Positions 42,691 to 51,812 of a DNA stretch of 64,000 bases are shown piece after piece (position 1 is the first letter of the stretch; each line of letters opens with the position of its first letter). Source of the stretch: [Clostridium] ultunense DSM 10521 (GTDB lineage Bacteria > Bacillota > Clostridia > Tissierellales > Tepidimicrobiaceae); contig NZ_AZSU01000004.1 in assembly GCF_000511955.1 (NCBI RefSeq), forward strand, positions 5,512-69,511, written 5' to 3'. A program made the translations under genes and the position numbers. The notes beneath the pieces were generated by a model, which searched no databases, was not told where the DNA came from, and saw only the letters and a list, made by a program, of their open reading frames with translations.

Positions 42691-44091
42691 ATGGGTTTAC
42701 TAATTAAAAATGGGAATATCATAACTTCCCAAAATGAATATATAGCAGATATACTCGTGGAAGGAGAAAAAATTATAGCTATAGCTAAAGATATAGACCC
42801 AGAGGGGCATGAAGTAGTTGATGTAACAGATAAATACGTTTTTCCAGGAGGCGTTGACGAACACGTACATTATAATTCCTTTAATTCCTTAGGATATGAA
42901 ACTTCCCATGCGGCTTTAGTTGGAGGAACAACTACAGTTGGAGATTTTGTTGTTCAACCAGCAGGAGTAGGTTTAAGGGATTCCATAATAAACTATAAAA
43001 AAGAATTTCTTGATGGTATTGCAACTCCCGACTATGTGCTTCATGGAATAATCATGGATCCATCAGAAGAATCCGTTACTGACTTGGTTAACATGCCTTC
43101 AGTTGGCGTTTCTTCCGTTAAACTATTTATGGCTTATAAAGGCATGCCCTATTATGTATCGGATGAATGGATATTTAAAGCCCTTTGTAAAGGTAAAGAA
43201 GCTGGAGTTACCATTATGGTTCATGCTGAAAATGCGGATATTATTGATGTATTAACGAAGAAACTCATAGCGGAAGGAAAAACTGAGCCAAAATATTTTG
43301 GTGATTCTAGACCAGTATTATCTGAAGCAGAAGCAACTTCCAGAGCCATTTATATGGCCAGAATAGCTGATGCTCCATTATTTGTTGTTCATGTAACAAA
43401 CCGAGAAGCTGCAGAAGCCATTAGAGCAGCCTATAATGATGGGTTATCTGTATATGGTGAAACCTGCACACATTATATGATGTTAAATGATGAAAATTTG
43501 GCTAAACCCAATTTTGAAGGAGCAAAATATGTGTGTAATCCGCCACTAAGGCCACAATCAGACGTAGATTTCATGTGGGAAGCTATTAACAAGGGATGGC
43601 TAACTAGTGTTGGTTCAGACCATTGTGCTATTATGGGTGGATTTACAGAGGGTAAAGTAAAGGGAAAAAATGACTTCAGCAAAATACCGCCAGGTTCTCC
43701 AGGGGTACAGGAGCGCCTATATATGCTGTGGACCTATGGAGTAGAAACAGGAAGAATTACTCGTCAAAAATTTGTGGAAGTTTGTTGTACAACACCTGCA
43801 AAGGTTTGTGGAATATATCCGCAAAAGGGTGATATTATGATTGGTTCCGATGCAGATATAGTAGTTTTTGACCCAAATTATAGAGGTGTTATTAGTAATA
43901 AAGATAGTCTCTCAGGTTCGGATTATTGTACCTATGAGGGATATAAACAAAAAGGGATAGCTGAAAAAGTATTCTTAAGAGGAAAATTAGTAGCCGAAAA
44001 TGGTAAATTCGTAGGTGAACTCGGTAAAGGAAAACAAGTAATGTCAAAACCATATGCTTATTGTTATGAGAAATTTAAGGAGCAAAGATGA
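42691..44091 (+). CDS. Hydantoinase/dihydropyrimidinase family hydrolase
   Basis: 466 aa from the ATG at 42691; CAGGAGG touches the earlier in-frame ATG at 42685. Binuclear metal site complete: H58/H60 (DEHVHYN), carbamylated K150 (FMAYKGM), H178, H234 and D310 (GSDHC), positions as in known D-hydantoinases. ATP-independent ring opening. Next to an N-carbamoylsarcosine amidase it most likely opens N-methylhydantoin (from creatinine), but 5-substituted hydantoins or dihydropyrimidines are alternatives. No creatinine deaminase gene is in the window. Confidence 0.85.
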   Translation: MGLLIKNGNIITSQNEYIADILVEGEKIIAIAKDIDPEGHEVVDVTDKYVFPGGVDEHVHYNSFNSLGYETSHAALVGGTTTVGDFVVQPAGVGLRDSIINYKKEFLDGIATPDYVLHGIIMDPSEESVTDLVNMPSVGVSSVKLFMAYKGMPYYVSDEWIFKALCKGKEAGVTIMVHAENADIIDVLTKKLIAEGKTEPKYFGDSRPVLSEAEATSRAIYMARIADAPLFVVHVTNREAAEAIRAAYNDGLSVYGETCTHYMMLNDENLAKPNFEGAKYVCNPPLRPQSDVDFMWEAINKGWLTSVGSDHCAIMGGFTEGKVKGKNDFSKIPPGSPGVQERLYMLWTYGVETGRITRQKFVEVCCTTPAKVCGIYPQKGDIMIGSDADIVVFDPNYRGVISNKDSLSGSDYCTYEGYKQKGIAEKVFLRGKLVAENGKFVGELGKGKQVMSKPYAYCYEKFKEQR

Positions 44092-44217
44092 ATAAAATCG
44101 TTTTAGATAGATATTTTTAACTATTATTTTGATATAAGCATGAAAGAGTATGAAAATCATAGAAAGATTACTTAGAAAACAAGAAAATAATCTAAAATTG
44201 AAAAGCGGTAATTTAAA

Positions 44218-44246
44218 GGGGAACTCTATTGAAGAAAGGGTTCCCT
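44218..44246 (+). terminator. Weak terminator-like hairpin after hydantoinase
   Basis: GGGAAC (44219-44224) pairs with GTTCCC (44240-44245), with a short T/C-rich tail. Confidence 0.4.
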
Positions 44247-44368
44247 CTTCATATTACAATTATTAATGGATTCCAAGCTAGGTTATAATAGTAGAAACTC
44301 TGGTCTTGTTATTTACAAAGAAGGTCAAAAATGCAATAATATTAGTAATATACAAAGGCGGTGGAAAT

Positions 44369-46000
44369 ATGGATATTCAATTTTGTGGTGCGGCAAAAAT
44401 GGTTACTGGGTCAAATTTTTTACTTACTACAGATAAATATAAGATTTTAGTAGACTGTGGTATGTTCCAAGGGAATGAAGAATTAGAAAGGATGAACTTT
44501 GAACCTTTTCCTTATAATCCAGCTGAAATAGATTATTTAATATTATCCCATGCTCATATAGACCATAGTGGAAGAATACCAAAACTTATAAAAGATGGTT
44601 TTAAAGGCAGAATAATATCAACAAAACCAACTTTTGATCTATGTAAAATAATGCTTATGGATTCAGCAAAAATTCAAGAAGCAGATGTAGAATGGGAGAA
44701 TAGGAAAAGACAAAGGGCTGGGGAAAAACCAATTGAACCCTTATATACCATAGAAGAAGCGGAAATCAGCTTAAAATTCTTTGAAACCTATTTATATGGT
44801 CAAAGGATAATAGTAAATGAAGATATAGAGTTGATGTTTAGGGATGCAGGGCATATGCTAGGTTCATCTATTATAGAATTATGGATTAGGGAAAAAGGAG
44901 ATTATTTAAAAATAGTATTTTCTGGGGATTTAGGAATGCCTAATAGGCCTATCATCAATGATCCAGAATATATTGATGATGCTGATTATTTAATAATCGA
45001 ATCTACCTATGGAGACAGAATCCATGAAGAGTTTAACAGGAGTACCGAAAAGCTGGTAGAGATAATAAATAAAACTGTAATTAGAGGAGGCACTGTAATT
45101 ATACCTTCTTTTGCTGTAGGCAGAACTCAAGAGTTAATCTATAAATTGAACAAATACTATGAATACAACGAAGAAATAGAAGAATATATGAAGATTCCTA
45201 TCTATGTAGACAGCCCCATGGCTGTAATGGCAACAGAAGCTTTTCAAGCTAATTCTAGTAGTTTTGATGATGAGGCAAAAGGGCTTATATTAAAAGGTGA
45301 CAATCCATTCCAGTTTCCTAATTTAAGGTATGTAAAAGATCAAAAAGAATCTATGGCGTTAAACAAATATAAATTTCCTAAAGTGATCATTTCTTCTAGC
45401 GGTATGGCAACGGCTGGTAGAATTAGACACCATCTAAAGCACAATTTATGGGATGAAAAAAATAGCCTAGTATTTGTAGGTTATCAGGCAGAGGGTACAT
45501 TAGGGAGGATAATATTAAATGGGGCTAAAAGGGTAAAAATATTAGGAGAAGAAGTAGCTGTAAAAGCTGAAATCTATGATCTGGAAGGTTTTTCTGGCCA
45601 TGCTGATCAAATTATGCTCATTGACTGGATAAGAAAACTTAAAAAGAAGCCAGAAAGAATTTTTATTGTCCATGGTGAAGAAAAGTCCTCCAATACTTTG
45701 GCCAGTTTAGTAAAAGAAGAGTTTAGTATTGAGACCATAATCCCAAATATAGGAGATAAATTTAATATAGAGAAACAAAGCGTTGAATTAACTAGAAGAA
45801 CATTGAGGGAACCATTAGATTTGGAGCAGAGTATAATGAAAGATTTAGAATACATATACAATCAATTCCAATCCTTAAATACTAGGAAAGACCAATTAAT
45901 AGATCGAAAATTATTAGAAAAGGAATATGATTCCCTTAAAAATATATTGATACTGCTTCAACAAAATCTTATGGATTTAAATATGATGATTGGGAAATAA
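44369..46000 (+). CDS. MBL-fold, beta-CASP RNA-metabolising hydrolase
   Basis: 543 aa from the ATG at 44369 (GGCGGTGG before it); the ORF extends 21 codons upstream without an RBS. Metallo-beta-lactamase motif SHAHIDHSGRIP, further metal ligands in AGHMLGSS and FSGDLG, then beta-CASP motifs (VDSPMA, ISSSGMATAGRIRHHL, DLEGFSGHAD). Fits the family of CPSF/RNase J relatives; probable RNA-processing nuclease. The C-terminal ~60 residues are a charged helix. Confidence 0.85.
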   Translation: MDIQFCGAAKMVTGSNFLLTTDKYKILVDCGMFQGNEELERMNFEPFPYNPAEIDYLILSHAHIDHSGRIPKLIKDGFKGRIISTKPTFDLCKIMLMDSAKIQEADVEWENRKRQRAGEKPIEPLYTIEEAEISLKFFETYLYGQRIIVNEDIELMFRDAGHMLGSSIIELWIREKGDYLKIVFSGDLGMPNRPIINDPEYIDDADYLIIESTYGDRIHEEFNRSTEKLVEIINKTVIRGGTVIIPSFAVGRTQELIYKLNKYYEYNEEIEEYMKIPIYVDSPMAVMATEAFQANSSSFDDEAKGLILKGDNPFQFPNLRYVKDQKESMALNKYKFPKVIISSSGMATAGRIRHHLKHNLWDEKNSLVFVGYQAEGTLGRIILNGAKRVKILGEEVAVKAEIYDLEGFSGHADQIMLIDWIRKLKKKPERIFIVHGEEKSSNTLASLVKEEFSIETIIPNIGDKFNIEKQSVELTRRTLREPLDLEQSIMKDLEYIYNQFQSLNTRKDQLIDRKLLEKEYDSLKNILILLQQNLMDLNMMIGK

Positions 46001-46019
46001 ACTAGGAAGAAGGGTTTAT

Positions 46020-46433
46020 ATGGATAATAAACATGAAGATAGGATAAAAAATATTAAGAATCTAATAGAAAAACTCATCATTATTATCGAAATTTTATTA
46101 GCTCTTTTAATAATCTTCACTGTTATTCTGAGCATAAAGGATTTAATAGTGTTGGGGATAACTGTATTCACCACAGAAGCAAATGCCAGCTATGAAATAT
46201 TACAAGGCTTCTTATCCCATACACTTTTATTGGTAGTAGGTTTAGAATTAGCAATAATGTTGATAAGCCATTCCCCAGGAAAAGTATTACAAGTAATACT
46301 TTATGCTATAGCTAGAAAGATGTTGATAAGTAGTGTAAATATGACAGATATACTTCTAGGTGTCATTGCATTAGCTATTATATTTATAACAGACAAATAT
46401 TTTCATACAAAGGATGTAAAAAGGATATTATAA
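46020..46433 (+). CDS. PsiE-like small membrane protein
   Basis: 137 aa from the ATG at 46020 behind AAGAAGGG. Four predicted helices (ILLALLIIFTVILSIKDLIV; LLVVGLELAIMLISH; ILYAIARKMLISSVNMTDIL; VIALAIIFI), arranged like phosphate-starvation-inducible PsiE proteins. No enzyme motif. Short gap to the upstream hydrolase gene. Confidence 0.65.
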   Translation: MDNKHEDRIKNIKNLIEKLIIIIEILLALLIIFTVILSIKDLIVLGITVFTTEANASYEILQGFLSHTLLLVVGLELAIMLISHSPGKVLQVILYAIARKMLISSVNMTDILLGVIALAIIFITDKYFHTKDVKRIL

Positions 46434-46510
46434 TTAGAATATTCCTTGACATTTTGGTTGAAAAGCCTTATATTTGATTTAAATATTTTTCCATAAGGGG
46501 TGTTTTAAAT

Positions 46511-47092
46511 ATGAGTAAATATATACCGACTAGAGAAGAGGCTTTTGAATTGTTAAAAGAATATAATAAGAATGAAAGCCTAATAAAACATGCTTTGGCA
46601 GTGGAAGGGGTTATGGTACATTTTGCAGAATTGTTAGGAGAAGAAGACAAAGAAAAATGGGCGGTAATTGGGCTTATTCACGATCTAGATTATGAAATGT
46701 ATCCAGAAGAACATTGTATCAAGACTCAAGAAATTTTAAGGGAAAGGAATTGGCCAGAAGAATATATAAGAACTATAGTAAGCCATGGCTGGGGGATATG
46801 TACTGATGTAGAGCCTGTAGAGACAATAGATAAGGTATTATATACAATTGATGAATTAACAGGATTAATAGCCGCAACAGCTTTAGTAAGGCCAAGTAAA
46901 AGCGTTTTAGATATGAAGCCCAAATCCGTAAGGAAAAAATGGAATCAAAGTAGTTTTGCAGCAGGAGTAGATAGATCTATTATAGAAAAAGGTGCAGAAA
47001 TGCTAGGCATGGATTTAAATACAGTAATAGCCGAAACTATTAAGGGGATGCAAAAAGTAGCAGAAGAAATTGGATTAAAAGGGAATATATAA
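46511..47092 (+). CDS. HD-domain phosphohydrolase-like protein
   Basis: 193 aa, RBS AAGGGG. HD motif IGLIHDLDYEMYPEEHC, upstream His in LIKHALAVEG, and the distal D in YTIDELTGLI. These are metal ligands of the HD superfamily. Probable phosphohydrolase or nucleotidase; substrate unknown. Confidence 0.82.
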   Translation: MSKYIPTREEAFELLKEYNKNESLIKHALAVEGVMVHFAELLGEEDKEKWAVIGLIHDLDYEMYPEEHCIKTQEILRERNWPEEYIRTIVSHGWGICTDVEPVETIDKVLYTIDELTGLIAATALVRPSKSVLDMKPKSVRKKWNQSSFAAGVDRSIIEKGAEMLGMDLNTVIAETIKGMQKVAEEIGLKGNI

Positions 47093-47103
47093 ATCTAATA
47101 GAT

Positions 47104-47137
47104 TGAGTCGCAATAAAATATGCGGCTCTTTTTTTGT
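47104..47137 (+). terminator. Intrinsic terminator
   Basis: GAGTCGCA pairs with TGCGGCTC around ATAAAATA, followed by seven T. The stem's resemblance to the TCGCAA enhancer sites is coincidental. Confidence 0.85.
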
Positions 47138-47267
47138 TCAGGAAAGTATACTTTATAGACATAAAATGTTTAGCCATATCTTTTATAGATTAGTTTGATA
47201 ATGCAAAAATGTAATTATGTTTACTTTAACTCATAACTAACAATTAGACAAATATCAAATTATTATA

Positions 47268-47296
47268 TTGACACAAAACAAACCCCCATATACAAT
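47268..47296 (+). promoter_or_regulatory. Promoter of the MFS gene
   Basis: TTGACA (47268-47273) and TACAAT (47291-47296), spacer 17, thirty bases upstream of the start codon. Confidence 0.75.
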
Positions 47297-47326
47297 ATAT
47301 CTGACAAATAATTTGGAGGTTATATT

Positions 47327-48616
47327 ATGAATACAAAACTTATCAAACAAAAGGATTTTTTTCTATTAATATTAGGGAAGTTGGTATCCTTACTTGGAAG
47401 CAATATGCAACAATTTGCTCTATCCTTATATGTACTTTCATTGACTGGTTCTGCTACCATATTTGCATCCATTCTATCAATTTCAATTCTTCCCAGGCTA
47501 TTGCTATCACCAATAGCTGGAGTCTTTGGCGATTGGTTTGATAGAAAAAGAACTATAGTATTATTAGACCTGCTAAACTTCATCATTATTGGTATATATG
47601 CAGTAATTTTTACCATCAACGGAAGCTTAACTTTACCAATGATATATATTTTGGTTATACTTTTAGAAATAACGGAAATATTTTTTGGTTCTGCCATGTC
47701 GGCTGTTATACCCAGTATGGTAGAAAAGGAAGATTTGCTAGATGCAAATTCCTTTAATTCGTTGGTTATGAATCTAGGCCAGTTATTAGCTCCGGTACTT
47801 GGTGCAATTATATATGGAAGTTTCGGTTTGAAAATAGTTATGACAATCAACTCCCTTAGCTTTTTATTATCAGCTATAAGTGAAATGTTTATTAATATTC
47901 CCAAAAAGCATAAGAAACCCGAGGAAATTAGCGCAAAAGCATTTAAAATGGATTTAATAGAAGGAATAAACATTATTAAGGGAAATAAATTTATCTCTAC
48001 AATGATATATTTAGGGACCATTATCAATTTTATTTTAGCACCAATTTTTTCCGTAGGGTTAGTATTTATCATTAAAGAAGTATTAAAAGCAACCGACTTC
48101 CAATTTGGAATATTTCAAATGGTTTTGTCTGCTTCTATGATTGCTGCCCCGATCTTTGCTTCAGGCTATATAAAGAAGGTAAAAGTAGGTAAACTATGTT
48201 ATACAAGTTTTGTTTCAATTGCATTATCCATATTGGTTATGGCAGTAATTCCATCTAAGGTTATATTAGGTAGTTTCAAATCCAATTTAGTACCATATAT
48301 TCTTTTATCGATAATCTCTTTTATGGTTGGAGTGTTTGCCACAACAGCAAATATCGCTATGGGTACTATATTTAATCAGGTAACTCCTATCGAGTTGATG
48401 GGTAGAACATCTACCGTATTTAATTTAGCAGTTACTGTGTTTATTCCAATAGGACAAATGATTTTCGGTTATCTTTATGATATAATATCACCAAGCTATG
48501 TAATTGCAATAAGTGGCTTAATATTAATTTTTACAGTTAAAAGGTATAAAATTGCTTTAATGGAATTGGATGAACAGGAAGATGGGATAAGGGGAGATGC
48601 GATAAATGAAATTTGA
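47327..48616 (+). CDS. MFS transporter
   Basis: 429 aa, RBS TTTGGAGG. Twelve hydrophobic segments and the loop motif GVFGDWFDRKRTIV between helices 2 and 3. The arrangement resembles macrolide-efflux-like (MefA/enterobactin exporter) MFS proteins. Overlaps the following regulator gene by 11 bp, suggesting that the regulator controls this pump. Substrate unknown. Confidence 0.85.
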   Translation: MNTKLIKQKDFFLLILGKLVSLLGSNMQQFALSLYVLSLTGSATIFASILSISILPRLLLSPIAGVFGDWFDRKRTIVLLDLLNFIIIGIYAVIFTINGSLTLPMIYILVILLEITEIFFGSAMSAVIPSMVEKEDLLDANSFNSLVMNLGQLLAPVLGAIIYGSFGLKIVMTINSLSFLLSAISEMFINIPKKHKKPEEISAKAFKMDLIEGINIIKGNKFISTMIYLGTIINFILAPIFSVGLVFIIKEVLKATDFQFGIFQMVLSASMIAAPIFASGYIKKVKVGKLCYTSFVSIALSILVMAVIPSKVILGSFKSNLVPYILLSIISFMVGVFATTANIAMGTIFNQVTPIELMGRTSTVFNLAVTVFIPIGQMIFGYLYDIISPSYVIAISGLILIFTVKRYKIALMELDEQEDGIRGDAINEI

Positions 48617-49709
48617 ATTTTATCCAAAAGAGAGTAAATTACATGATTTTTTACAGTTCCCAAGGTTACTCTATTATAGGGAGGAATTTGATAAATCAAA
48701 AAAAGACATAAATTTTCAAGAAATACTTATGGAAGACTATCGAAGTTTTGTTAGCAAAGTGGAAGAAAAGTTAAATCCTTTTGCAAAAAAAATAGAGAAA
48801 TTTTATATGAAAGAATATTTAAGTGATTACGATTTTATAGACTTAATATCTAGAGCTACTGGAATATTTGATTACAAAGATGAAAAGGATTATTTGGATA
48901 TGCTCTTATCTTTAGATGAAAATGAAGTTAAAAGGGGTATCATCTATTCTATGATGCTAATAAACGATGATTATCTTGATGATTTAGACGAAACTGTGAA
49001 AAAGGCTGATGAAATTAGCTCAAACTATAATGGAATGATTGAATTCATTAAGGAACTACCTATTGAAGCAGGTTCTAAATGGAATTTTTTCTTAATAGCC
49101 GAAGAACCTTTAAAATATATGGAAATGTATGTTAAACTAATGGAAGAATTATTGCCTATTTTTGATGAAATCTATAGCCCCTTTGAAGATGAAGTAAAAG
49201 AATATGGAGAATATTTAGTAAATTTTTTAAATGAAAAAGGAGCTGAAGGGTTAGAACAGATTACCTATTCTATTGTAAATGTTAATCTTTTAGATGATGA
49301 AAATATGAATATATTAATATCCCTAATGTTCCCCTACGCTCTTTCAATAATTACTACTAGCAAAGTTAATTATACTGCATGGGGATTGAGGATGGAAGAG
49401 GCCTTTAAAAAGATGAAGGAAATAAATGAAAATAAAACCCTTGAAAGGGTACAGATATTTAAAAATCTTGGAGATAAGACTAGATATGAAGTGTTAAAAT
49501 TAATTGCAGCAGGGGAAACATCTACCAAAGTAATCGCTAAAACTTTGGGAGTATCAAGCGCAACCATTTCCTATCATATAAACAATTTTCTCACTTCAAA
49601 GGTGATAAAGATGGATAAGAGCAATGATAAATTTGGCTATGTAGTTGACTATGAACTATTAGAAGGTGCAATAGAAGAGTTTAAAAAGGATATGAATTTT
49701 CCTAAATGA
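48606..49709 (+). CDS. ArsR-type winged-helix regulator with large N-terminal domain
   Basis: 367 aa. The last ~85 residues form the winged helix: LGDKTRYEVLKLIAAGETST and LGVSSATISYHINNFLTS. About 280 residues before it are helical with no recognised family and could be the sensor. Coupled to the MFS gene by an 11-bp overlap. Confidence 0.8.
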   Translation: MKFEFYPKESKLHDFLQFPRLLYYREEFDKSKKDINFQEILMEDYRSFVSKVEEKLNPFAKKIEKFYMKEYLSDYDFIDLISRATGIFDYKDEKDYLDMLLSLDENEVKRGIIYSMMLINDDYLDDLDETVKKADEISSNYNGMIEFIKELPIEAGSKWNFFLIAEEPLKYMEMYVKLMEELLPIFDEIYSPFEDEVKEYGEYLVNFLNEKGAEGLEQITYSIVNVNLLDDENMNILISLMFPYALSIITTSKVNYTAWGLRMEEAFKKMKEINENKTLERVQIFKNLGDKTRYEVLKLIAAGETSTKVIAKTLGVSSATISYHINNFLTSKVIKMDKSNDKFGYVVDYELLEGAIEEFKKDMNFPK

Positions 49710-49729
49710 CATATTTTGGAGGTGTTAAT

Positions 49730-50704
49730 ATGGTAAAAAGGGTTAGAATTGCCAATCTACCTACTAAGATTGAAAAATTAGATAGGTTAAGTAGTGAACT
49801 AGGGAAAAATATCTATATTAAGAGAGACGATCAAACGGGGGTGGAAGTTTCAGGCAATAAGATAAGAAAATTAGAATTTTCAGTAGCTGAGGCCTTATCA
49901 AAGGGTTGCGATTATCTAATTACCTGTGGAGGAATCCAATCCAACCATGCTAGAGCTACAGCTGCAGTAGCTGCTAAGTTAGGATTAGGTTCTTATCTTG
50001 TACTAAAAGGATATGGGGAAGGAGAAATAGAGGGAAATCTATTTCTAGACAAAATGCTAGGTGCAAAGATAAAATTTATAACGGCAGAAGAATATAAAAA
50101 TCATAGAGAGGAAATTATGAATGAGATAAAAATTTCCTTAGAAAAAGAAGGCCATAAAGCATATATAATACCGGAAGGGGCTTCTAATGGTATAGGTTCT
50201 TTAGGCTATGTAAATACAATGGAAGAGATTTTAGAGCAGGAAGAGGAGCTAGGTATTAAATTTGATGCTGTGATAGTTACTGTAGGTTCTGGAGGTACCT
50301 ATGCAGGCCTTTATTATGGAAATCATGTAAATGAAAATTCTGCTATTATCTATGGTTTTAATATCTGTGATACTAAGGAACATTTTCAAAATATTGTCAT
50401 AAATTTATTAGCTGAAATTGCTACCTATACTGGCAAAAATATTACAGTACAAAGAGATGAAATCAATATAATAGATGGATATCCAGGTCTAGGATATGCT
50501 CTAAGCCGTCCTGAAGAAATAGAATTTATCCATTATTTTGCTAAACGAGAGGGAATAATCTTAGACCCAGTATATACTGGGAAAGCTATGTATGGATTAG
50601 TCAATGAGATAAAAAAAGGCAGATTTGATAAACACCAAAATATACTATTCATCCATACAGGAGGATTATTTGGTTGGAATAGGGAACAAAGAGGATTGCT
50701 TTAG
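49730..50704 (+). CDS. D-cysteine desulfhydrase / ACC deaminase-family PLP enzyme
   Basis: 324 aa from the ATG at 49730 behind GGAGGTG. PLP lysine in VSGNKIRKLEF, phosphate loop in VGSGGTYAG, and CGGIQSNHARATAAVAAKLG typical for DcyD/ACC deaminase. It would release ammonia, pyruvate and sulfide from D-cysteine. Twenty bases after the regulator gene stops, and possibly in the same transcript. Confidence 0.82.
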   Translation: MVKRVRIANLPTKIEKLDRLSSELGKNIYIKRDDQTGVEVSGNKIRKLEFSVAEALSKGCDYLITCGGIQSNHARATAAVAAKLGLGSYLVLKGYGEGEIEGNLFLDKMLGAKIKFITAEEYKNHREEIMNEIKISLEKEGHKAYIIPEGASNGIGSLGYVNTMEEILEQEEELGIKFDAVIVTVGSGGTYAGLYYGNHVNENSAIIYGFNICDTKEHFQNIVINLLAEIATYTGKNITVQRDEINIIDGYPGLGYALSRPEEIEFIHYFAKREGIILDPVYTGKAMYGLVNEIKKGRFDKHQNILFIHTGGLFGWNREQRGLL

Positions 50705-50757
50705 TGGTAAACACTTTGATAAAATAGAATTATATATTTTACCAAGGGGGCTTTCAA

Positions 50758-51114
50758 ATGAAAAGAATAGTTTTGTTATTATTAGTGTTTTCCATTACAA
50801 TATTTCTCTCTGCTTGTAATAAAGAATCCGCTGAAATCATAGACATTAGAGGAGAAATTAAAGAAGTTTATGCCGATGAAGAAAGTCTGTTGATTCAAAG
50901 TATTTTAGTAGAAGGTCAAATAGAAGATGATACAAAATATGACATCGCTACTATTACCATAACTAGCGATACCAAGATTTTCAAAGATAATGAAGAGGTG
51001 GCAATAGAGGACATAGGAGAAGGATTAAAAGTAGAGGTTACCTTTGATGGTCCTGTGGCAGAATCCTATCCAGTCCAGGCAACTGCCAAAAAAATTATAA
51101 TAATAGAAGATTAA
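50758..51114 (+). CDS. Small lipoprotein
   Basis: 118 aa. Signal peptide with lipobox FLSAC at residue ~20 and a beta-rich remainder with DIRGEIKEVYADEESLLIQ and ITSDTKIF, similar in layout to DUF3221/YobA-like lipoproteins. RBS AAGGGGG. Ends 13 bp before the next gene. Role unknown. Confidence 0.75.
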   Translation: MKRIVLLLLVFSITIFLSACNKESAEIIDIRGEIKEVYADEESLLIQSILVEGQIEDDTKYDIATITITSDTKIFKDNEEVAIEDIGEGLKVEVTFDGPVAESYPVQATAKKIIIIED

Positions 51115-51127
51115 GGAGAATATTGTC

Positions 51128-51625
51128 ATGTTTAAATTAGAGTCTATTGAGAAGATGACTGAAGAAGAACGATTGAAATATATGAATATGCTTTTAAAAT
51201 CCCAATTAAGCTCTGAAAAGGACCCTTTAGCAAATTTATCTAATGCTACTGGAATTATTATGGCTTGTATAGATAGGTTAAATTGGGCAGGATTCTACAT
51301 ATTAAGAGGGGATGAATTGGTACTAGGTCCATTCCAAGGTCTTCCTGCTTGTAACAGGATAGAAATAGGAAAAGGAGTATGCGGTACAGCAGTAGAAACT
51401 AGGGCAATTCAACTAGTCCCCGATGTTCACCAATTTCCTGGTCATATTGCCTGCGATGCAGCCTCTAACTCTGAACTAGTCATCCCTATTATTAAGGAGG
51501 AAAAAGCATATGGAGTCCTAGACTTAGACAGTCCAGAAAAGGGAAGGTTTACCAAGTTGGAAAAGGAATATTTTATTAAATTTATAGATATTTTAAATGA
51601 ATATATAGATTGGAGTAATATTTGA
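51128..51625 (+). CDS. msrC: Free methionine-R-sulfoxide reductase (GAF domain)
   Basis: 165 aa. One GAF domain with the three functional cysteines C75, C85 and C109. Spacings of 10 and 24 are identical to the fRMsr of E. coli (84/94/118). WAGFYILRGDELVLGPFQG and HIACDAASNSELVIP are typical. Reduces free methionine-R-sulfoxide with thioredoxin. Confidence 0.9.
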   Translation: MFKLESIEKMTEEERLKYMNMLLKSQLSSEKDPLANLSNATGIIMACIDRLNWAGFYILRGDELVLGPFQGLPACNRIEIGKGVCGTAVETRAIQLVPDVHQFPGHIACDAASNSELVIPIIKEEKAYGVLDLDSPEKGRFTKLEKEYFIKFIDILNEYIDWSNI

Positions 51626-51682
51626 ATAACCAATGGGTAGATTTATATGATATAGGAACAATATTAAAATGATGGTGATTAT

Positions 51683-51745
51683 ATGGATAAACTGCCACGA
51701 AGGAAGAATATTAGATTAAAGAATTATAATTACTCAATGGTCTAA
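51683..51745 (+). pseudogene. N-terminal remnant of a REP-associated tyrosine transposase
   Basis: 21 codons (MDKLPRRKNIRLKNYNYSMV, then stop). The PRRKxIRLKxYxYS start is the signature of RAYT/IS200-like transposases, which normally continue with GxYFVTICT and the catalytic HUH and Tyr. All of that is absent, and the fragment is followed at once by a terminator. Interpreted as decay product of an ancient insertion. Confidence 0.6.
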
Positions 51746-51768
51746 AACCATGATAACCAATGAACATA

Positions 51769-51798
51769 ATAGGGAACAAGGTTTACCTTGTTCCCTAT
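51769..51798. terminator. Bidirectional terminator
   Basis: 13-bp stem ATAGGGAACAAGG/CCTTGTTCCCTAT with loop TTTA between convergent transcription units. Confidence 0.8.
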
Positions 51799-51812
51799 GC
51801 TTCTGGAAATAT

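Noticed and set aside
47104-47137. A fourth TCGCAA enhancer site
   Set aside because: The GTCGCA there belongs to a terminator stem followed by a T-run and does not have the 14-bp symmetry.
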